Shown here: in pieces, positions 1 through 7,291 of the stretch
Layout: every line of letters begins with the position of its first letter
Position numbering within the stretch: position 1 is the stretch's first letter
Origin: an uncultured Collinsella sp.
GTDB taxonomy: Bacteria > Actinomycetota > Coriobacteriia > Coriobacteriales > Coriobacteriaceae
Reading direction: 5' to 3'
Assembly (NCBI GenBank): GCA_900551305.1
Contig: URVK01000045.1
Coordinates: 1-9,643, forward strand
DNA length: 9,643 bases
Translations under genes and position numbers: made by a program
The notes under the pieces: generated by a model
Seen by the model: the letters and a program-made list of their open reading frames with translations, nothing else
Told to the model about the DNA's origin: nothing
The model's database searches: none

Positions 1-1
1 G

Positions 2-1009
2 TCGTTTCACATGATCAACGGCTGCCGCTCGGCTTTCTTTGAACGCGGCGGCGTCTTGCACCCCATCGAGCATGCGTTTGAGGATGATGAACAGATCCGT
101 GTGCTTATCGACCGCATCATCTCGCCACTTGGCCGCCGTATCGACGAGCGCAGCCCCATCGTCAACGCCCGCCTCAAAACGGGCTATCGCGTCAACGCGG
201 TGATTCCGCCTGTGGCGATTGACGGACCGATTCTCACCATCCGAAAGTTCTCGGACCGCATCTGCTCGCTGGACGAGCTTGTGGGGCTGGGGTCGCTGCC
301 GCTTTGGTATGCGCAGCTGTTGTCGTGCGCGGTGTCGCTGCGACAGGACCTGGCGGTTGCGGGAGGCACGGGATCTGGTAAGACCACCCTGCTCAACGCG
401 TTGTCATGTGAGATTTCCACCGGCGAGCGCATCGTGACGATCGAGGACTCTGCCGAGCTCAAGTTTGCGCATCATCCGCACGTGGTGCGCCTAGAGGCGC
501 GCGAGGCTTCAATTGAGGGTGAGGGTGCGGTGACGATTCGCGACCTAGTAACTAATGCCCTGCGCATGCGCCCCGACCGCATCGTGGTGGGCGAGGTGCG
601 CGGTGCCGAGTGCTGCGACATGTTGCAGGCCATGAACACGGGCCACGACGGGTCGCTCACCACACTTCATGCGGGCTCAGAACAGGAGACCGTGGTGCGT
701 CTGACGTTGCTTGCACGTTATGGCATCGATCTGCCGAGCGAGCTCATCGAGGAGCAGATTGCCATGGCGCTCGACGGCATCGTGATGTCCGAGCGCCACG
801 CCGATGGCAGGCGTTTTGTCTCCTCGTATTCGGGGGTGCGTCGCGCCACGTCGGGCGGCGTAGAGCTCGAGCGCTATGTGACTTTCGATGCCGCCGAGCG
901 CACCTGGACGCTTGACCGCGAGCCGCCGTTTATCGCAGAAGGCCTGCGGTCGGGGACGCTCACACAAGAGGAGGTGGACGAATGGAGGTCGCTGTGCCCC
1001 TCGTCGTAG
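2..1009 (+). CDS. cpaF: Tad pilus secretion ATPase CpaF/TadA (5' partial)
   Basis: Hexameric cytoplasmic ATPase of the GspE/PilT/VirB11 superfamily that powers Flp pilus assembly. The frame is open to the left edge, and Ser-Phe-His before the first Met fits the usual N-terminal domain 'eIMvNG..' stretch, so the true start lies outside the window. Numbered from the ATG at 11, the protein shows Walker A GGTGSGKT (118-125), an Asp-box IEDSAEL (144-150), Walker B region [16 protein letters not shown] (185-200) and the His-box [12 protein letters not shown] (210-221), all the motifs expected of an active secretion ATPase. The C-terminus is complete at TAG 1007-1009. The next gene, tadB, starts inside it with a 28-base overlap, implying translational coupling. 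The symbol cpaF follows common usage for Gram-positive Tad loci; tadA is the equivalent name. Confidence 0.95.
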   Translation, partial: SFHMINGCRSAFFERGGVLHPIEHAFEDDEQIRVLIDRIISPLGRRIDERSPIVNARLKTGYRVNAVIPPVAIDGPILTIRKFSDRICSLDELVGLGSLPLWYAQLLSCAVSLRQDLAVAGGTGSGKTTLLNALSCEISTGERIVTIEDSAELKFAHHPHVVRLEAREASIEGEGAVTIRDLVTNALRMRPDRIVVGEVRGAECCDMLQAMNTGHDGSLTTLHAGSEQETVVRLTLLARYGIDLPSELIEEQIAMALDGIVMSERHADGRRFVSSYSGVRRATSGGVELERYVTFDAAERTWTLDREPPFIAEGLRSGTLTQEEVDEWRSLCPSS

Positions 1010-1908
1010 GGGGTTTGGCAGGGTTTTCTGTTGCGACGGCGTGCGGGGCGGAACCTCGTGTGCCGCAGGTGCCGCCGGCGGAGCTGGCGCGTCAGGCGCT
1101 CGAGACGGTGGCAGAGAAGCTGCCGCGTAAGCTGGTGGAAAACGATCTGCTGAAAAAGATTGCCCGTTCGTGGGCATCGCTGGCTCCGGCGCATCGCCTT
1201 GGCCTCGTGATTGAAGATGCTTCGGGGCGTTTGGCGTTTCTGCTGCTATCGAGCGGTGTCTGCTGCGTTTTACTAACGATGGTGTCGTTATCGCCCCTCG
1301 GATTTGCCTTGGGACTTGTTGCTCCGATTGCCGTTGGCGCCGCTCGGGATGGCTTTGAGAGCCGGCGCGAGCAACACGATGCAGAAGAGGCCATGCCCGA
1401 GGCGTTTACCGCACTTTCCATGTCGCTTGCCTCGGGACATTCGCTGGCCCAGGGCATGCGCTTTGTGGGCGCTCATGCGCAAGAGCCGGTACATACCGAG
1501 TTTTTGCGGGTAGCGGCGGCGATCGATTGCGGCATCTCGGCGACCGACGCGCTCGATGACTTGCTCGTGCGCATCGACGCCCCCGGTCTTTCGCTTGTGA
1601 CCTTGGCGCTTAAGGTGTCACAGCGCACTGGCGCTCCGCTTGCCGACTTACTGTCCGAGGCGTCGAGCATGGTGGGGGAGCGCATTGAGCTCAAGCGCCG
1701 CCTGGATGTTAAGACGTCACAGGCGCGTATGTCGGCACACATGGTCGCGGCGATGCCGGCGGGCATGTGCGCGGTGTTGGCGCTGCTTTCGGCAGATTTT
1801 CGTCGCGGTCTTGCGACGCCTGCCGGTGCGGGCGCTGTGGTACTGGGTCTAGCCCTCAACGTCGTTGCCCTGGTGGTTATCCGGCGCATTATGCGGGTGG
1901 AGCTATGA
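982..1908 (+). CDS. tadB: Tad pilus inner-membrane platform protein TadB
   Basis: Type II secretion F-domain (T2SSF) membrane protein that forms the assembly platform with TadC, on which the CpaF ATPase acts. The 308-residue product has hydrophobic segments around residues 82-100 and 104-118, a cytoplasmic T2SSF helical bundle from about 133 (MPEAFTALSMSLASGHSL, then a region ending near ERIELKRRLDV), and two C-terminal membrane segments near 252-268 and 282-300. This is the standard TadB layout. The start is ATG 982, chosen because GAGGAGG (968-974) lies 7 bases upstream; it overlaps the end of cpaF by 28 bases. The stop overlaps the tadC start as ATGA (1905-1908). No missing elements are seen. 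Confidence 0.92.
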   Translation: MEVAVPLVVGGLAGFSVATACGAEPRVPQVPPAELARQALETVAEKLPRKLVENDLLKKIARSWASLAPAHRLGLVIEDASGRLAFLLLSSGVCCVLLTMVSLSPLGFALGLVAPIAVGAARDGFESRREQHDAEEAMPEAFTALSMSLASGHSLAQGMRFVGAHAQEPVHTEFLRVAAAIDCGISATDALDDLLVRIDAPGLSLVTLALKVSQRTGAPLADLLSEASSMVGERIELKRRLDVKTSQARMSAHMVAAMPAGMCAVLALLSADFRRGLATPAGAGAVVLGLALNVVALVVIRRIMRVEL

Positions 1909-2546
1909 GCGCCCTGGTTGCAGTTGTGGCTTGCCTGTGTGCCCTGAGTGTATTTGTCGCGACGGGTTTGGATCGGGCGGATGCGCGCAAGATCGCAGGG
2001 GCCTGCAAGCGCGAGGCGGTGCTGGTCGCTGCCGCGGGTCGCTCGGTGGTCGATGCCCTGACCGCGCGAGTGAAGGGCGCGGTTGGAGCGGGCGGCCCGG
2101 CGCGAGTTTCGCTCGGCGAAGTGTCCGAGATGATCGATGTTGTGCGCTTGGGTCTTTCGGCCGGTCTTTCGTTTGATGCGGCGCTTGAGATTTTCTGCGC
2201 CAACCGTCGGTCAGTGCTGGCTCTTCGCCTTGAGCGGGCCTGCATGGCGTGGCAAGTGGGCGTGGGTACGCGTGAGGACGAGTTGTTGGCCGCCGCGCGC
2301 GACCTGGACGTGCGAGCGCTCGAGACCTTTGCCATCACGGTGGGGCAGGGGCCCGCCCCTGGGGCCCCACTTGCCGAGACGCTGGCCGCTCAAAGTCGCG
2401 AGATCCGTGCGGCTCATCGCGCCGCGGTCGAGCGCGAGATCGAGCGTGCGCCCGTCAAGCTGCTGATTCCCACCGGCACGCTCATCTTGCCGGCGTTGCT
2501 TCTGTCCATATTGGGCCCGCTGCTGGGAGCAGGCGGGATGATGTAG
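1905..2546 (+). CDS. tadC: Tad pilus inner-membrane platform protein TadC
   Basis: Second T2SSF-domain platform protein, partner of TadB. The 213-residue product begins with a hydrophobic segment (residues 2-17), then a soluble region with a T2SSF core (VSEMIDVVRLGLSAGLSFDAA onwards; the motif GQGPAPGAPLAETLAAQS is typical of the family) and a C-terminal hydrophobic hairpin ending LLLSILGPLLGAGGMM. ATG 1905 is chosen over upstream in-frame ATGs because it forms an ATGA overlap with the tadB stop and gives a membrane-type N-terminus. The longer reading would run 138 bases back into tadB with an Arg/Cys-rich, unlikely sequence. The gene ends 10 bases before the flp pilin gene, whose Shine-Dalgarno overlaps this stop codon. 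Confidence 0.9.
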   Translation: MSALVAVVACLCALSVFVATGLDRADARKIAGACKREAVLVAAAGRSVVDALTARVKGAVGAGGPARVSLGEVSEMIDVVRLGLSAGLSFDAALEIFCANRRSVLALRLERACMAWQVGVGTREDELLAAARDLDVRALETFAITVGQGPAPGAPLAETLAAQSREIRAAHRAAVEREIERAPVKLLIPTGTLILPALLLSILGPLLGAGGMM

Positions 2547-2556
2547 GGAGGAATAC

Positions 2557-2790
2557 ATGAACACGATGACTGACGTTGCCGGCAAGGTCCAGGGCTGGGC
2601 TTTTTGCCGGGCGATTCGCGCTCGCCAGCATGCCAAGGAGCTGTTGCAGGAGGAGAGCGCGCAGGGTACCACCGAGTACGCCATTTTGGTGGGTGTGCTT
2701 GTGGTGATCGCGATTATTGCCATCGTTGCATTTAAAGGCAAGGTCCAAGATCTATGGAACGCTATCAGCGAGGGCATCAACAGCCTGTAG
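2557..2790 (+). CDS. flp: Flp-type major pilin precursor
   Basis: Short prepilin, probably the main subunit of the Tad fibre. The 77-residue precursor has a charged leader, the processing motif EESA|QGTTEYAIL (E32 to L44) with Glu at +5 and Tyr at +6 if cleavage follows Ala35, then a hydrophobic helix (about 42-59) and a short charged tail ending in EGINSL. Mature length would be about 42 residues, as usual for Flp pilins; cleavage after Gly37 is possible but would put Glu at +3. The leader of 35 residues is longer than in the other pilin-like genes here. A strong Shine-Dalgarno AGGGAGG (2545-2551) lies 5 bases before ATG 2557, consistent with high expression. Position after tadC fits. Confidence 0.9.
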   Translation: MNTMTDVAGKVQGWAFCRAIRARQHAKELLQEESAQGTTEYAILVGVLVVIAIIAIVAFKGKVQDLWNAISEGINSL

Positions 2791-3317
2791 AGGGCGAGCG
2801 CCCCATCGGGGTGCTGCTGGTGTTTGCTTGCCTGACCGTGGCGATAGCGGCGGTGCTTTGGGGGCTTAACGCCGCGCGGCAGCAGCGTCCTGGGGCCGCC
2901 TTCGATTCGGGCTCAGATTCGGCGGTGGCGTCTCAAAAAGATGAGATGCGAGATGCGGACGATTCGGATGTCGCTGTCACGGCGCAAACTTTTCTGCGGA
3001 CGCTCGACAAGCGGTCTGGCACTGCGACGGATTCGCCTGAGGACAACGCGATTGCGGTCCGGCTTGCATGGTCCGAGGACCGACCGATGACCGAGGCAGC
3101 GGCGGATATGTTACGCGCCTACCGCGAGGTGCCAACGGCCCAGCTTGCCCTGAGCGGCTATCTCGATATTAAGGGCAACGTATGGGGCGCCATCGTGCGC
3201 GATGGGCGCGGCTGGGTCGATATGGTGACGGTTGCCGCGGATGCTGGCGATGCTTCGTGTCGTCTGCGCGCCGTGCGCCTGGTCCCGCAAACAATAAGCT
3301 CAAAGGAGGGATCGTGA
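2754..3317 (+). CDS. unrecognised membrane-anchored protein of the Tad cluster
   Basis: I do not recognise the family. The 187-residue product has a short N-terminal tail, one membrane segment (about residues 18-38, GVLLVFACLTVAIAAVLWGL), an acidic low-complexity linker (50-100, rich in Asp, Ser and Glu) and a C-terminal part (about 100-180) that looks globular and contains a single Cys. With one N-terminal anchor the C-terminal part would be outside the membrane. Its place between two pilin genes suggests a pilus assembly accessory role; that is inference. ATG 2754 overlaps flp by 37 bases and has only a weak upstream AAGGT. GTG 2811, right at the membrane segment, is an alternative start. 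The stop lies just after the strong Shine-Dalgarno of the next gene. Confidence 0.75.
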   Translation: MERYQRGHQQPVEGERPIGVLLVFACLTVAIAAVLWGLNAARQQRPGAAFDSGSDSAVASQKDEMRDADDSDVAVTAQTFLRTLDKRSGTATDSPEDNAIAVRLAWSEDRPMTEAAADMLRAYREVPTAQLALSGYLDIKGNVWGAIVRDGRGWVDMVTVAADAGDASCRLRAVRLVPQTISSKEGS

Positions 3318-3318
3318 A

Positions 3319-3537
3319 ATGCATGGCGTTCTGCGTGAAGAGTTTGCCCAAGCGACTGTGGAATACGCCATCGTCACGGTGGCGCTGTTATCGATCGTGC
3401 TGGCGATTGTGGGACTTTGGCGTGCTGGCACCGATGGACGCTTGGCGGCGCTGGTTGAGCGGGCGGCATCCCATGGCGTTGCCTCGACGTCGGTTATCGA
3501 CGCCGCTGCGGGTGCTAAGGACATCGCGTTGTATTGA
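3319..3537 (+). CDS. second Flp/TadE-like small pilin precursor
   Basis: A 72-residue prepilin-like protein with a 10-residue leader (MHGVLREEFA), the processing motif A10|QATVEYA with Glu15 at +5, a hydrophobic helix to about residue 33 and a tail of about 39 residues. Mature size would be 62 residues, longer than the first Flp. ATG 3319 is preceded by an excellent Shine-Dalgarno AAGGAGGG (3303-3310) at 8 bases, which settles the start. It could be a minor pilin or an alternative major pilin. The next gene's reading frame overlaps its 3' end. Family assignment rests on the motif and length, not on similarity to a named member. Confidence 0.82.
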   Translation: MHGVLREEFAQATVEYAIVTVALLSIVLAIVGLWRAGTDGRLAALVERAASHGVASTSVIDAAAGAKDIALY

Positions 3538-4009
3538 TATCGCGCGCGAGGACCGGGCGCAGTCTACGGTCGAGGCCGCTTTTTTGCTGCCGACGTTTCT
3601 GACGCTCATCCTTCTCGCATTGCAACCGGTGTGTCTGCTTTATACGCACGCGGTCATGGAGTCTGCCGCCGCCGAGACCGCGCGGCTCATGACCACGACG
3701 ACGGCGGAGGACGACGATCTTAAGGAGTTCACCCGCCGCCGGCTTGCCGCAGTGCCCAACGTTTCGGTCTTTCATGCCGGCGGGCCGTTGTCGTGGGATA
3801 TCGAGCTTGGCCGGGCCGGTGCGGGTGGCGTCTCGGCCGTGTCCGTTTCCGGCGAGGTCAAGCCGTTGCCTGTGATCGGTGCGTTTGCGCGGGCTATGGG
3901 TGGTACCGCCGAGGGCGGCTACGTTGAGCTCAAGGTCGATGTCTCGTATCAATCGCGTCCCGAATGGCTGGAGGGAGATTATGATTCGTGGATTGCTGCA
4001 TGGGATTAA
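3512..4009 (+). CDS. tadE: TadE-like pseudopilin
   Basis: Minor pseudopilin, processed by the prepilin peptidase and needed for Flp pilus biogenesis in known systems. From GTG 3512 (165 residues) the leader is 16 residues and ends REDRA|QSTVEAAFLLP, with Glu at +5 and the 'TVEAAFLLP' string typical of TadE domains. A membrane helix follows, then an extracytoplasmic domain of about 120 residues with no Cys. The start is uncertain. ATG 3473 would add 13 residues (MALPRRRLSTPLR) but overlaps the previous gene by 65 bases; neither start has a clear Shine-Dalgarno. GTG 3512 gives a 26-base overlap, similar to the 28, 29 and 37-base overlaps elsewhere in the cluster. The frame remains open further upstream, but there the translation is Trp/Arg-rich and implausible. 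Confidence 0.85.
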   Translation: MLRTSRCIDIAREDRAQSTVEAAFLLPTFLTLILLALQPVCLLYTHAVMESAAAETARLMTTTTAEDDDLKEFTRRRLAAVPNVSVFHAGGPLSWDIELGRAGAGGVSAVSVSGEVKPLPVIGAFARAMGGTAEGGYVELKVDVSYQSRPEWLEGDYDSWIAAWD

Positions 4010-6134
4010 GCGTTTCTGGTCTAGATGCGTTTTGACGCGCCGTCCGAGCTGCCATCGCAAGCGAGGCGGCTTTATGGGCCGCGCCGGTATCGACCTGTTT
4101 ATCGAAGACGGTGCCTACACCACGCTTTCTTCTGCCGTGGTCATCCTAGTGGTGCTCACGTTGTTGTTTTCGTCGACCGCGGCGATATGGAGCATGTCGC
4201 GTGCCGGGGATACCCAGGTGGCGGCCGATAGCGGCGCGCTGGCGGGTGCCAACGTAGTGTCGTCCTATCACACGGCTGCCACGGTGGTTGATGCGAGCAT
4301 CTTGAGTCTGGGGCTGGCGGGGTTTGCCACAATCGGGACGGGCCTGGTCGCCATCCTCATCCCAGGTGCCGAACCAGTTGCCGGCAATATGGTCGACACC
4401 GGGATTGAGATCATTAAAACGCGCAACAAGTTTGCCAAAAGCGCATCGGAAGGCTTACAGAAAATCGAGACGGCTCTGCCATATCTGATCGCCGCGCGTG
4501 CCACGCAGGCGGTGTCGGCGCAGGATACCGATAGTGTGGCCTATACCGGTACGGCGCTTGCCGTGCCCAGGACATCCGAATCGGACTTCGCTGCGCTCAA
4601 AGGGTCAGAGATCTCGACCGATACCATTAAAGACACATCAGATGATTTAGAGCGTGCGGCCGAGGAGCTGCGGAAGGCTTCTGAGGACACGGCGAAGGCT
4701 AAAGAGCGCGCTTGGCTGGCGGATTGTGGCGGGTCGGACGAGAGTTCGATTGGCAAGTACTCGTGTATGTGGGAGCGTGCGAAAAAACTAGCAGAACTAT
4801 CTGACAGCCAGAACCGTCATGAAAAGTCGAGCATCACATGGGAGCCGCAAATAGCGCTCGATCGCGCGAAAACCTATTACCGACAGCGCTTGGCGAATGA
4901 AAAACCTCAGGGATCGAGCGTCGAGATGAAAGCGCAGTCAGCCGCTCGAAAAGCGTTCTATGCCTATGCGATTGAAGAGGTCGATCGAGCATACATAAAA
5001 GATGATGGCGAACGGTTTTCTGCCATTATCCCACTATTGCCGCGTGTCCCAAACGAGGTGCGGCCGACCGAACTTTACACCGATGCCGCATGGCCTGTAA
5101 GCAACAACGACGGCAGAACATACCTGCATTATGGAGTCGAATGCCCCGTCTATCAGAAAGGGACTCCGAGTGGGCTGGCATCTGTTGCTGATTATGATGG
5201 TCGTGATACATGCGAAGCGTGCGGCTTCGGCGTGGTTACGCTTGGAAGCGCCCTCATGCCGCCATCGTTCATCGAAAACGGCTTCGAGTACCACTTTGAC
5301 AAGTTCAAAGAGGCTCTGGAAGACTACGTCGACTGCCGCAACAAAGAACTCGAACTTGAGCGTCAGGCCGAGGATGAGGCCGGCCGTGCGGGCAATGCGT
5401 TTGACCAGGCCATTAAAGCGCTTTCGGGCAAGCGTCCGCGTATCGCTCCGCCCGGTCGCAACGGCGTGGTTGCCTTTGCGGCTTCGGGTGCCATCTCGAG
5501 CCCCGATGAGCTCAACTCTTCGTTTAACACGGCAGTCAGGCTTGGCGATCGCGGTGCTATCTCTGCCGCGGTGCTGGCGCCCGATGAGGCGACGGCGCAA
5601 AACAACGTGCTTTCGCGATTTTTCTCGACATTGAAGGAACGCTCGGGCGGCGTTGCCGGCGTGCTCGACGGCGTCATGGATGTTTGGGGACGGCTGCTCG
5701 TGGGATACGGTGATATCCAAGGTTCGGCCGACGAACTTATGGACGAGATGATTAAAGACCTAGGAGGGGGCAGCGGTGCGTTGGGCTCCATTGCATCGTG
5801 GCTCGGCGATACCGTTTCGGCGTCCGTGGCGGCGCTGGGTTTGGAACCGTGCGACTTGCGCCTGCGAAAGCCGGTGCTGACCGATTCCGCCAACGTCATT
5901 AAGAGTCCGGGGTCTGACATTGCTGGTCTCTCTCAAGCGCAAGACAAACTGCGAAGTATTCCGTTGGGCGTGACCGATCCCAAGGCGCTTTGCGAGGCGT
6001 TGGAATATCAAGTCGAACGCACCATTAGCGGTACGGTGTTCACGCTTGCGGAGATTCCTCTGCCCGGCGGCGGCTCCATCCCACTCACCGTCGATGTCGC
6101 GACACTGGTTGGCGCTCTGGGCGGTGGGTCGTAA
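3981..6134 (+). CDS. large TadG-like pilus-associated protein
   Basis: A 717-residue protein with a basic N-terminus (1-35), one membrane segment (about 48-72) followed by the hallmark of TadG-like N-terminal domains, TQVAADSGALAGANVV (78-93), and a second hydrophobic stretch (105-129). The rest should be extracytoplasmic: a probable coiled coil (218-245), a central part with eight scattered Cys overall including CEAC (411-414), another charged helix (453-482), and Gly-rich segments near 595-600 and the C-terminus. TadG proteins in known systems are anchored pilus accessory or adhesin-like proteins. ATG 3981 is supported by GGAGGGAG (3970-3977) and a 29-base overlap with tadE. The segment EDGA-YTTLS resembles the neighbouring prepilin signal but has Ser, not Glu, at +5, so processing is doubtful. 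Codon use changes in the middle, roughly 4620-5240. Confidence 0.82.
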   Translation: MIRGLLHGIKRFWSRCVLTRRPSCHRKRGGFMGRAGIDLFIEDGAYTTLSSAVVILVVLTLLFSSTAAIWSMSRAGDTQVAADSGALAGANVVSSYHTAATVVDASILSLGLAGFATIGTGLVAILIPGAEPVAGNMVDTGIEIIKTRNKFAKSASEGLQKIETALPYLIAARATQAVSAQDTDSVAYTGTALAVPRTSESDFAALKGSEISTDTIKDTSDDLERAAEELRKASEDTAKAKERAWLADCGGSDESSIGKYSCMWERAKKLAELSDSQNRHEKSSITWEPQIALDRAKTYYRQRLANEKPQGSSVEMKAQSAARKAFYAYAIEEVDRAYIKDDGERFSAIIPLLPRVPNEVRPTELYTDAAWPVSNNDGRTYLHYGVECPVYQKGTPSGLASVADYDGRDTCEACGFGVVTLGSALMPPSFIENGFEYHFDKFKEALEDYVDCRNKELELERQAEDEAGRAGNAFDQAIKALSGKRPRIAPPGRNGVVAFAASGAISSPDELNSSFNTAVRLGDRGAISAAVLAPDEATAQNNVLSRFFSTLKERSGGVAGVLDGVMDVWGRLLVGYGDIQGSADELMDEMIKDLGGGSGALGSIASWLGDTVSASVAALGLEPCDLRLRKPVLTDSANVIKSPGSDIAGLSQAQDKLRSIPLGVTDPKALCEALEYQVERTISGTVFTLAEIPLPGGGSIPLTVDVATLVGALGGGS

Positions 6135-6610
6135 TGAGTATTCGCATGCGTCTGCGTGAGGAGCGCGCCCAAGCGACGGTGGAGATGGCAGTGGTTACGC
6201 CCGTTTTGCTGGTGCTGGCACTCATCGTGTACAACGTCATGATCTTTGCCGGCGCTGTCGCGCGCTTCGACCGCGTGGTGCCCGACATCGTGCTGGCGCA
6301 CGCTGTGGCGCCGGGCGGGGAGGGGGACGAGAGCTCTGCCGATGCCTCGGCGACGGTTCAGACTCAAATTCTGAATGCCATGGAAGGCTATGACTTGCAG
6401 ATCGAAGTGTCGAGCGAGCAAGGCGCGGAGGCATCGGATGGTGGCCTGCTCTCCCTATCCGGTACGTTTAGGACCTACACCTGCACCATGCACTATGAGC
6501 CGTGGCCGACTTCTCTCAGCATCGCTGGCGTTCCGCTGGGGGCGCCGACAACGTTGTCGCACGAGCGTGTGGTGACGGTCGATCCATGGCGTCCGGGGGT
6601 GGTCATGTGA
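6134..6610 (+). CDS. TadE/TadF-like pseudopilin
   Basis: A 158-residue minor pseudopilin: leader MSIRMRLREERA, processing motif A12|QATVEMAVVTP with Glu17 at +5, hydrophobic helix to about residue 40, then an extracytoplasmic domain with an acidic segment (61-70) and one Cys (in TYTCTMHYEPW). The C-terminal part with a beta-rich look fits TadE/TadF proteins. ATG 6134 overlaps the stop of the TadG-like gene by one base (TAATG, 6132-6136). The gene ends in an overlap with the DUF192 gene (GTGA, 6607-6610). I cannot separate TadE from TadF by eye, so no symbol is given. Confidence 0.85.
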   Translation: MSIRMRLREERAQATVEMAVVTPVLLVLALIVYNVMIFAGAVARFDRVVPDIVLAHAVAPGGEGDESSADASATVQTQILNAMEGYDLQIEVSSEQGAEASDGGLLSLSGTFRTYTCTMHYEPWPTSLSIAGVPLGAPTTLSHERVVTVDPWRPGVVM

Positions 6611-6966
6611 CCGCGGTCTCGTCCTACATCGCCTACGCGCGGGCACTCAATAGGCTGGGTTGGACGCCGGCCGAGTTTGTGGTGGCGGAGTCGTTTGTCG
6701 TGCGCCTGCGCGGCATGCTGGGACGGCGTCCGGTTGCCGCCAACGGCCTGCCGCTCGTCATGGCGTTTCCACGCTGCTCTTCGGTCCATACGTGTTTTAT
6801 GGTCTATCCCATCGACATCGCCTTCATCGATGCACGCGGCAATATCCTCGCGCGCTACGAAAACGTATGTCCCTGGTGTATGTGCTCCTGCCCCGGCGCC
6901 TGGGCGGTATTGGAACGCCCTTCAATCCTCGCTACACCTCCCGCCCTCCAACAAGTGCCGGCGTAA
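6607..6966 (+). CDS. DUF192 family protein
   Basis: A 119-residue protein with the conserved DUF192 core: RLRGMLGR (34-41), SVHTCFMVYPIDIAFIDARGNIL (59-81) and a closing PGAWAVLE (96-103). The biochemical role of the family is not established to my knowledge. GTG 6607 is chosen because it overlaps the preceding stop as GTGA with a G-rich stretch (about 6593-6602) upstream; an ATG at 6502 would run inside the pseudopilin gene and adds low-quality sequence. It has six Cys, four of them in CPWCMCSC (88-95), which is more than I expect for the family. Its coupling to the Tad genes suggests a link with pilus production or processing, by inference. No signal peptide is seen, so it is probably cytoplasmic. 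Confidence 0.85.
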   Translation: MTAVSSYIAYARALNRLGWTPAEFVVAESFVVRLRGMLGRRPVAANGLPLVMAFPRCSSVHTCFMVYPIDIAFIDARGNILARYENVCPWCMCSCPGAWAVLERPSILATPPALQQVPA

Positions 6967-6970
6967 GAGA

Positions 6971-6999
6971 TTGGCGACAGCGGACTTTCGTCATACGAA
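6971..6999 (+). promoter_or_regulatory. weak candidate promoter of the toxin-antitoxin pair
   Basis: TTGGCG (6971-6976) and TACGAA (6994-6999) are 17 bases apart in the only sizeable gap upstream of the pair. The match to the sigma-70 consensus is poor, especially at -10, so this is tentative. Confidence 0.25.
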
Positions 7000-7000
7000 A
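6986..7000. promoter_or_regulatory. small inverted repeat, candidate antitoxin operator
   Basis: TTTCG-TCATA-CGAAA is a perfect 5-base inverted repeat lying over the candidate -10 box, 26 bases before the toxin-like start. Ribbon-helix-helix antitoxins usually bind such sites to repress their own operon. A site this short can occur by chance. Confidence 0.25.
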
Positions 7001-7025
7001 TTGGGTAAGATGGAGGAGAAGGTGC

Positions 7026-7291
7026 ATGGATGTTGAGATCCATCCGAACGCCAAAAAACACTTGACGGAAAAGCAGGTACTAGGTGCCTGGTTCGCGGTT
7101 ACTGAGTGCATTCGCCGCGAGTCGGAGGACGAGCCGCCGAGATGGTTTGCCACTGGATGGCTTCCAGATGGTCGAAGTGTGGAACTTGTTCGGTCGAACT
7201 AATTCGTGGATGGCTCATTATTCATGCCCTGTCTCCGGTTCAGAAGAAATTCTGGCAAGAGATCGAGCGAGCTCGGCAAAGGGGTCGATGA
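7026..7291 (+). pseudogene. frameshifted small toxin-like gene paired with an RHH antitoxin
   Basis: ATG 7026 has GGAGGAG (7012-7018) 7 bases upstream and opens a 58-codon frame (MDVEIHPNAKKHL... to ...PDGRSVELVRSN) that stops at TAA 7200-7202. The -1 frame directly after it reads IRGWLIIHALSPVQKKF and on to ARQRGR, ending at TGA 7289-7291, which overlaps the antitoxin start as ATGA. Joined with one missing base near 7200 this gives a product of about 88 residues with a continuous pattern ('GRSVELV...GWLIIHA.SP') that I associate with small actinobacterial toxin-like proteins encoded just before CopG/RHH antitoxins. I therefore read it as a toxin gene disabled by a 1-base deletion. A sequencing error, or a functional 58-residue protein, are alternatives. 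No exact family name is claimed. Confidence 0.65.

Noticed and set aside
3182..3511. Long N-terminal extension of the TadE-like gene
   Set aside because: This frame lies over the second pilin gene, is rich in Trp, Arg and Cys, and would move the prepilin signal far from the N-terminus.
5034..5720. Long minus-strand frame opposite the TadG-like gene
   Set aside because: A GC-rich antisense shadow: the + strand frame has family motifs, Shine-Dalgarno and operon context, and the minus frame has none.
7176..7204. Programmed -1 frameshift in the toxin-like gene
   Set aside because: No slippery heptamer (X XXY YYZ) or downstream stem-loop is evident near 7200, so a simple deletion is more likely.
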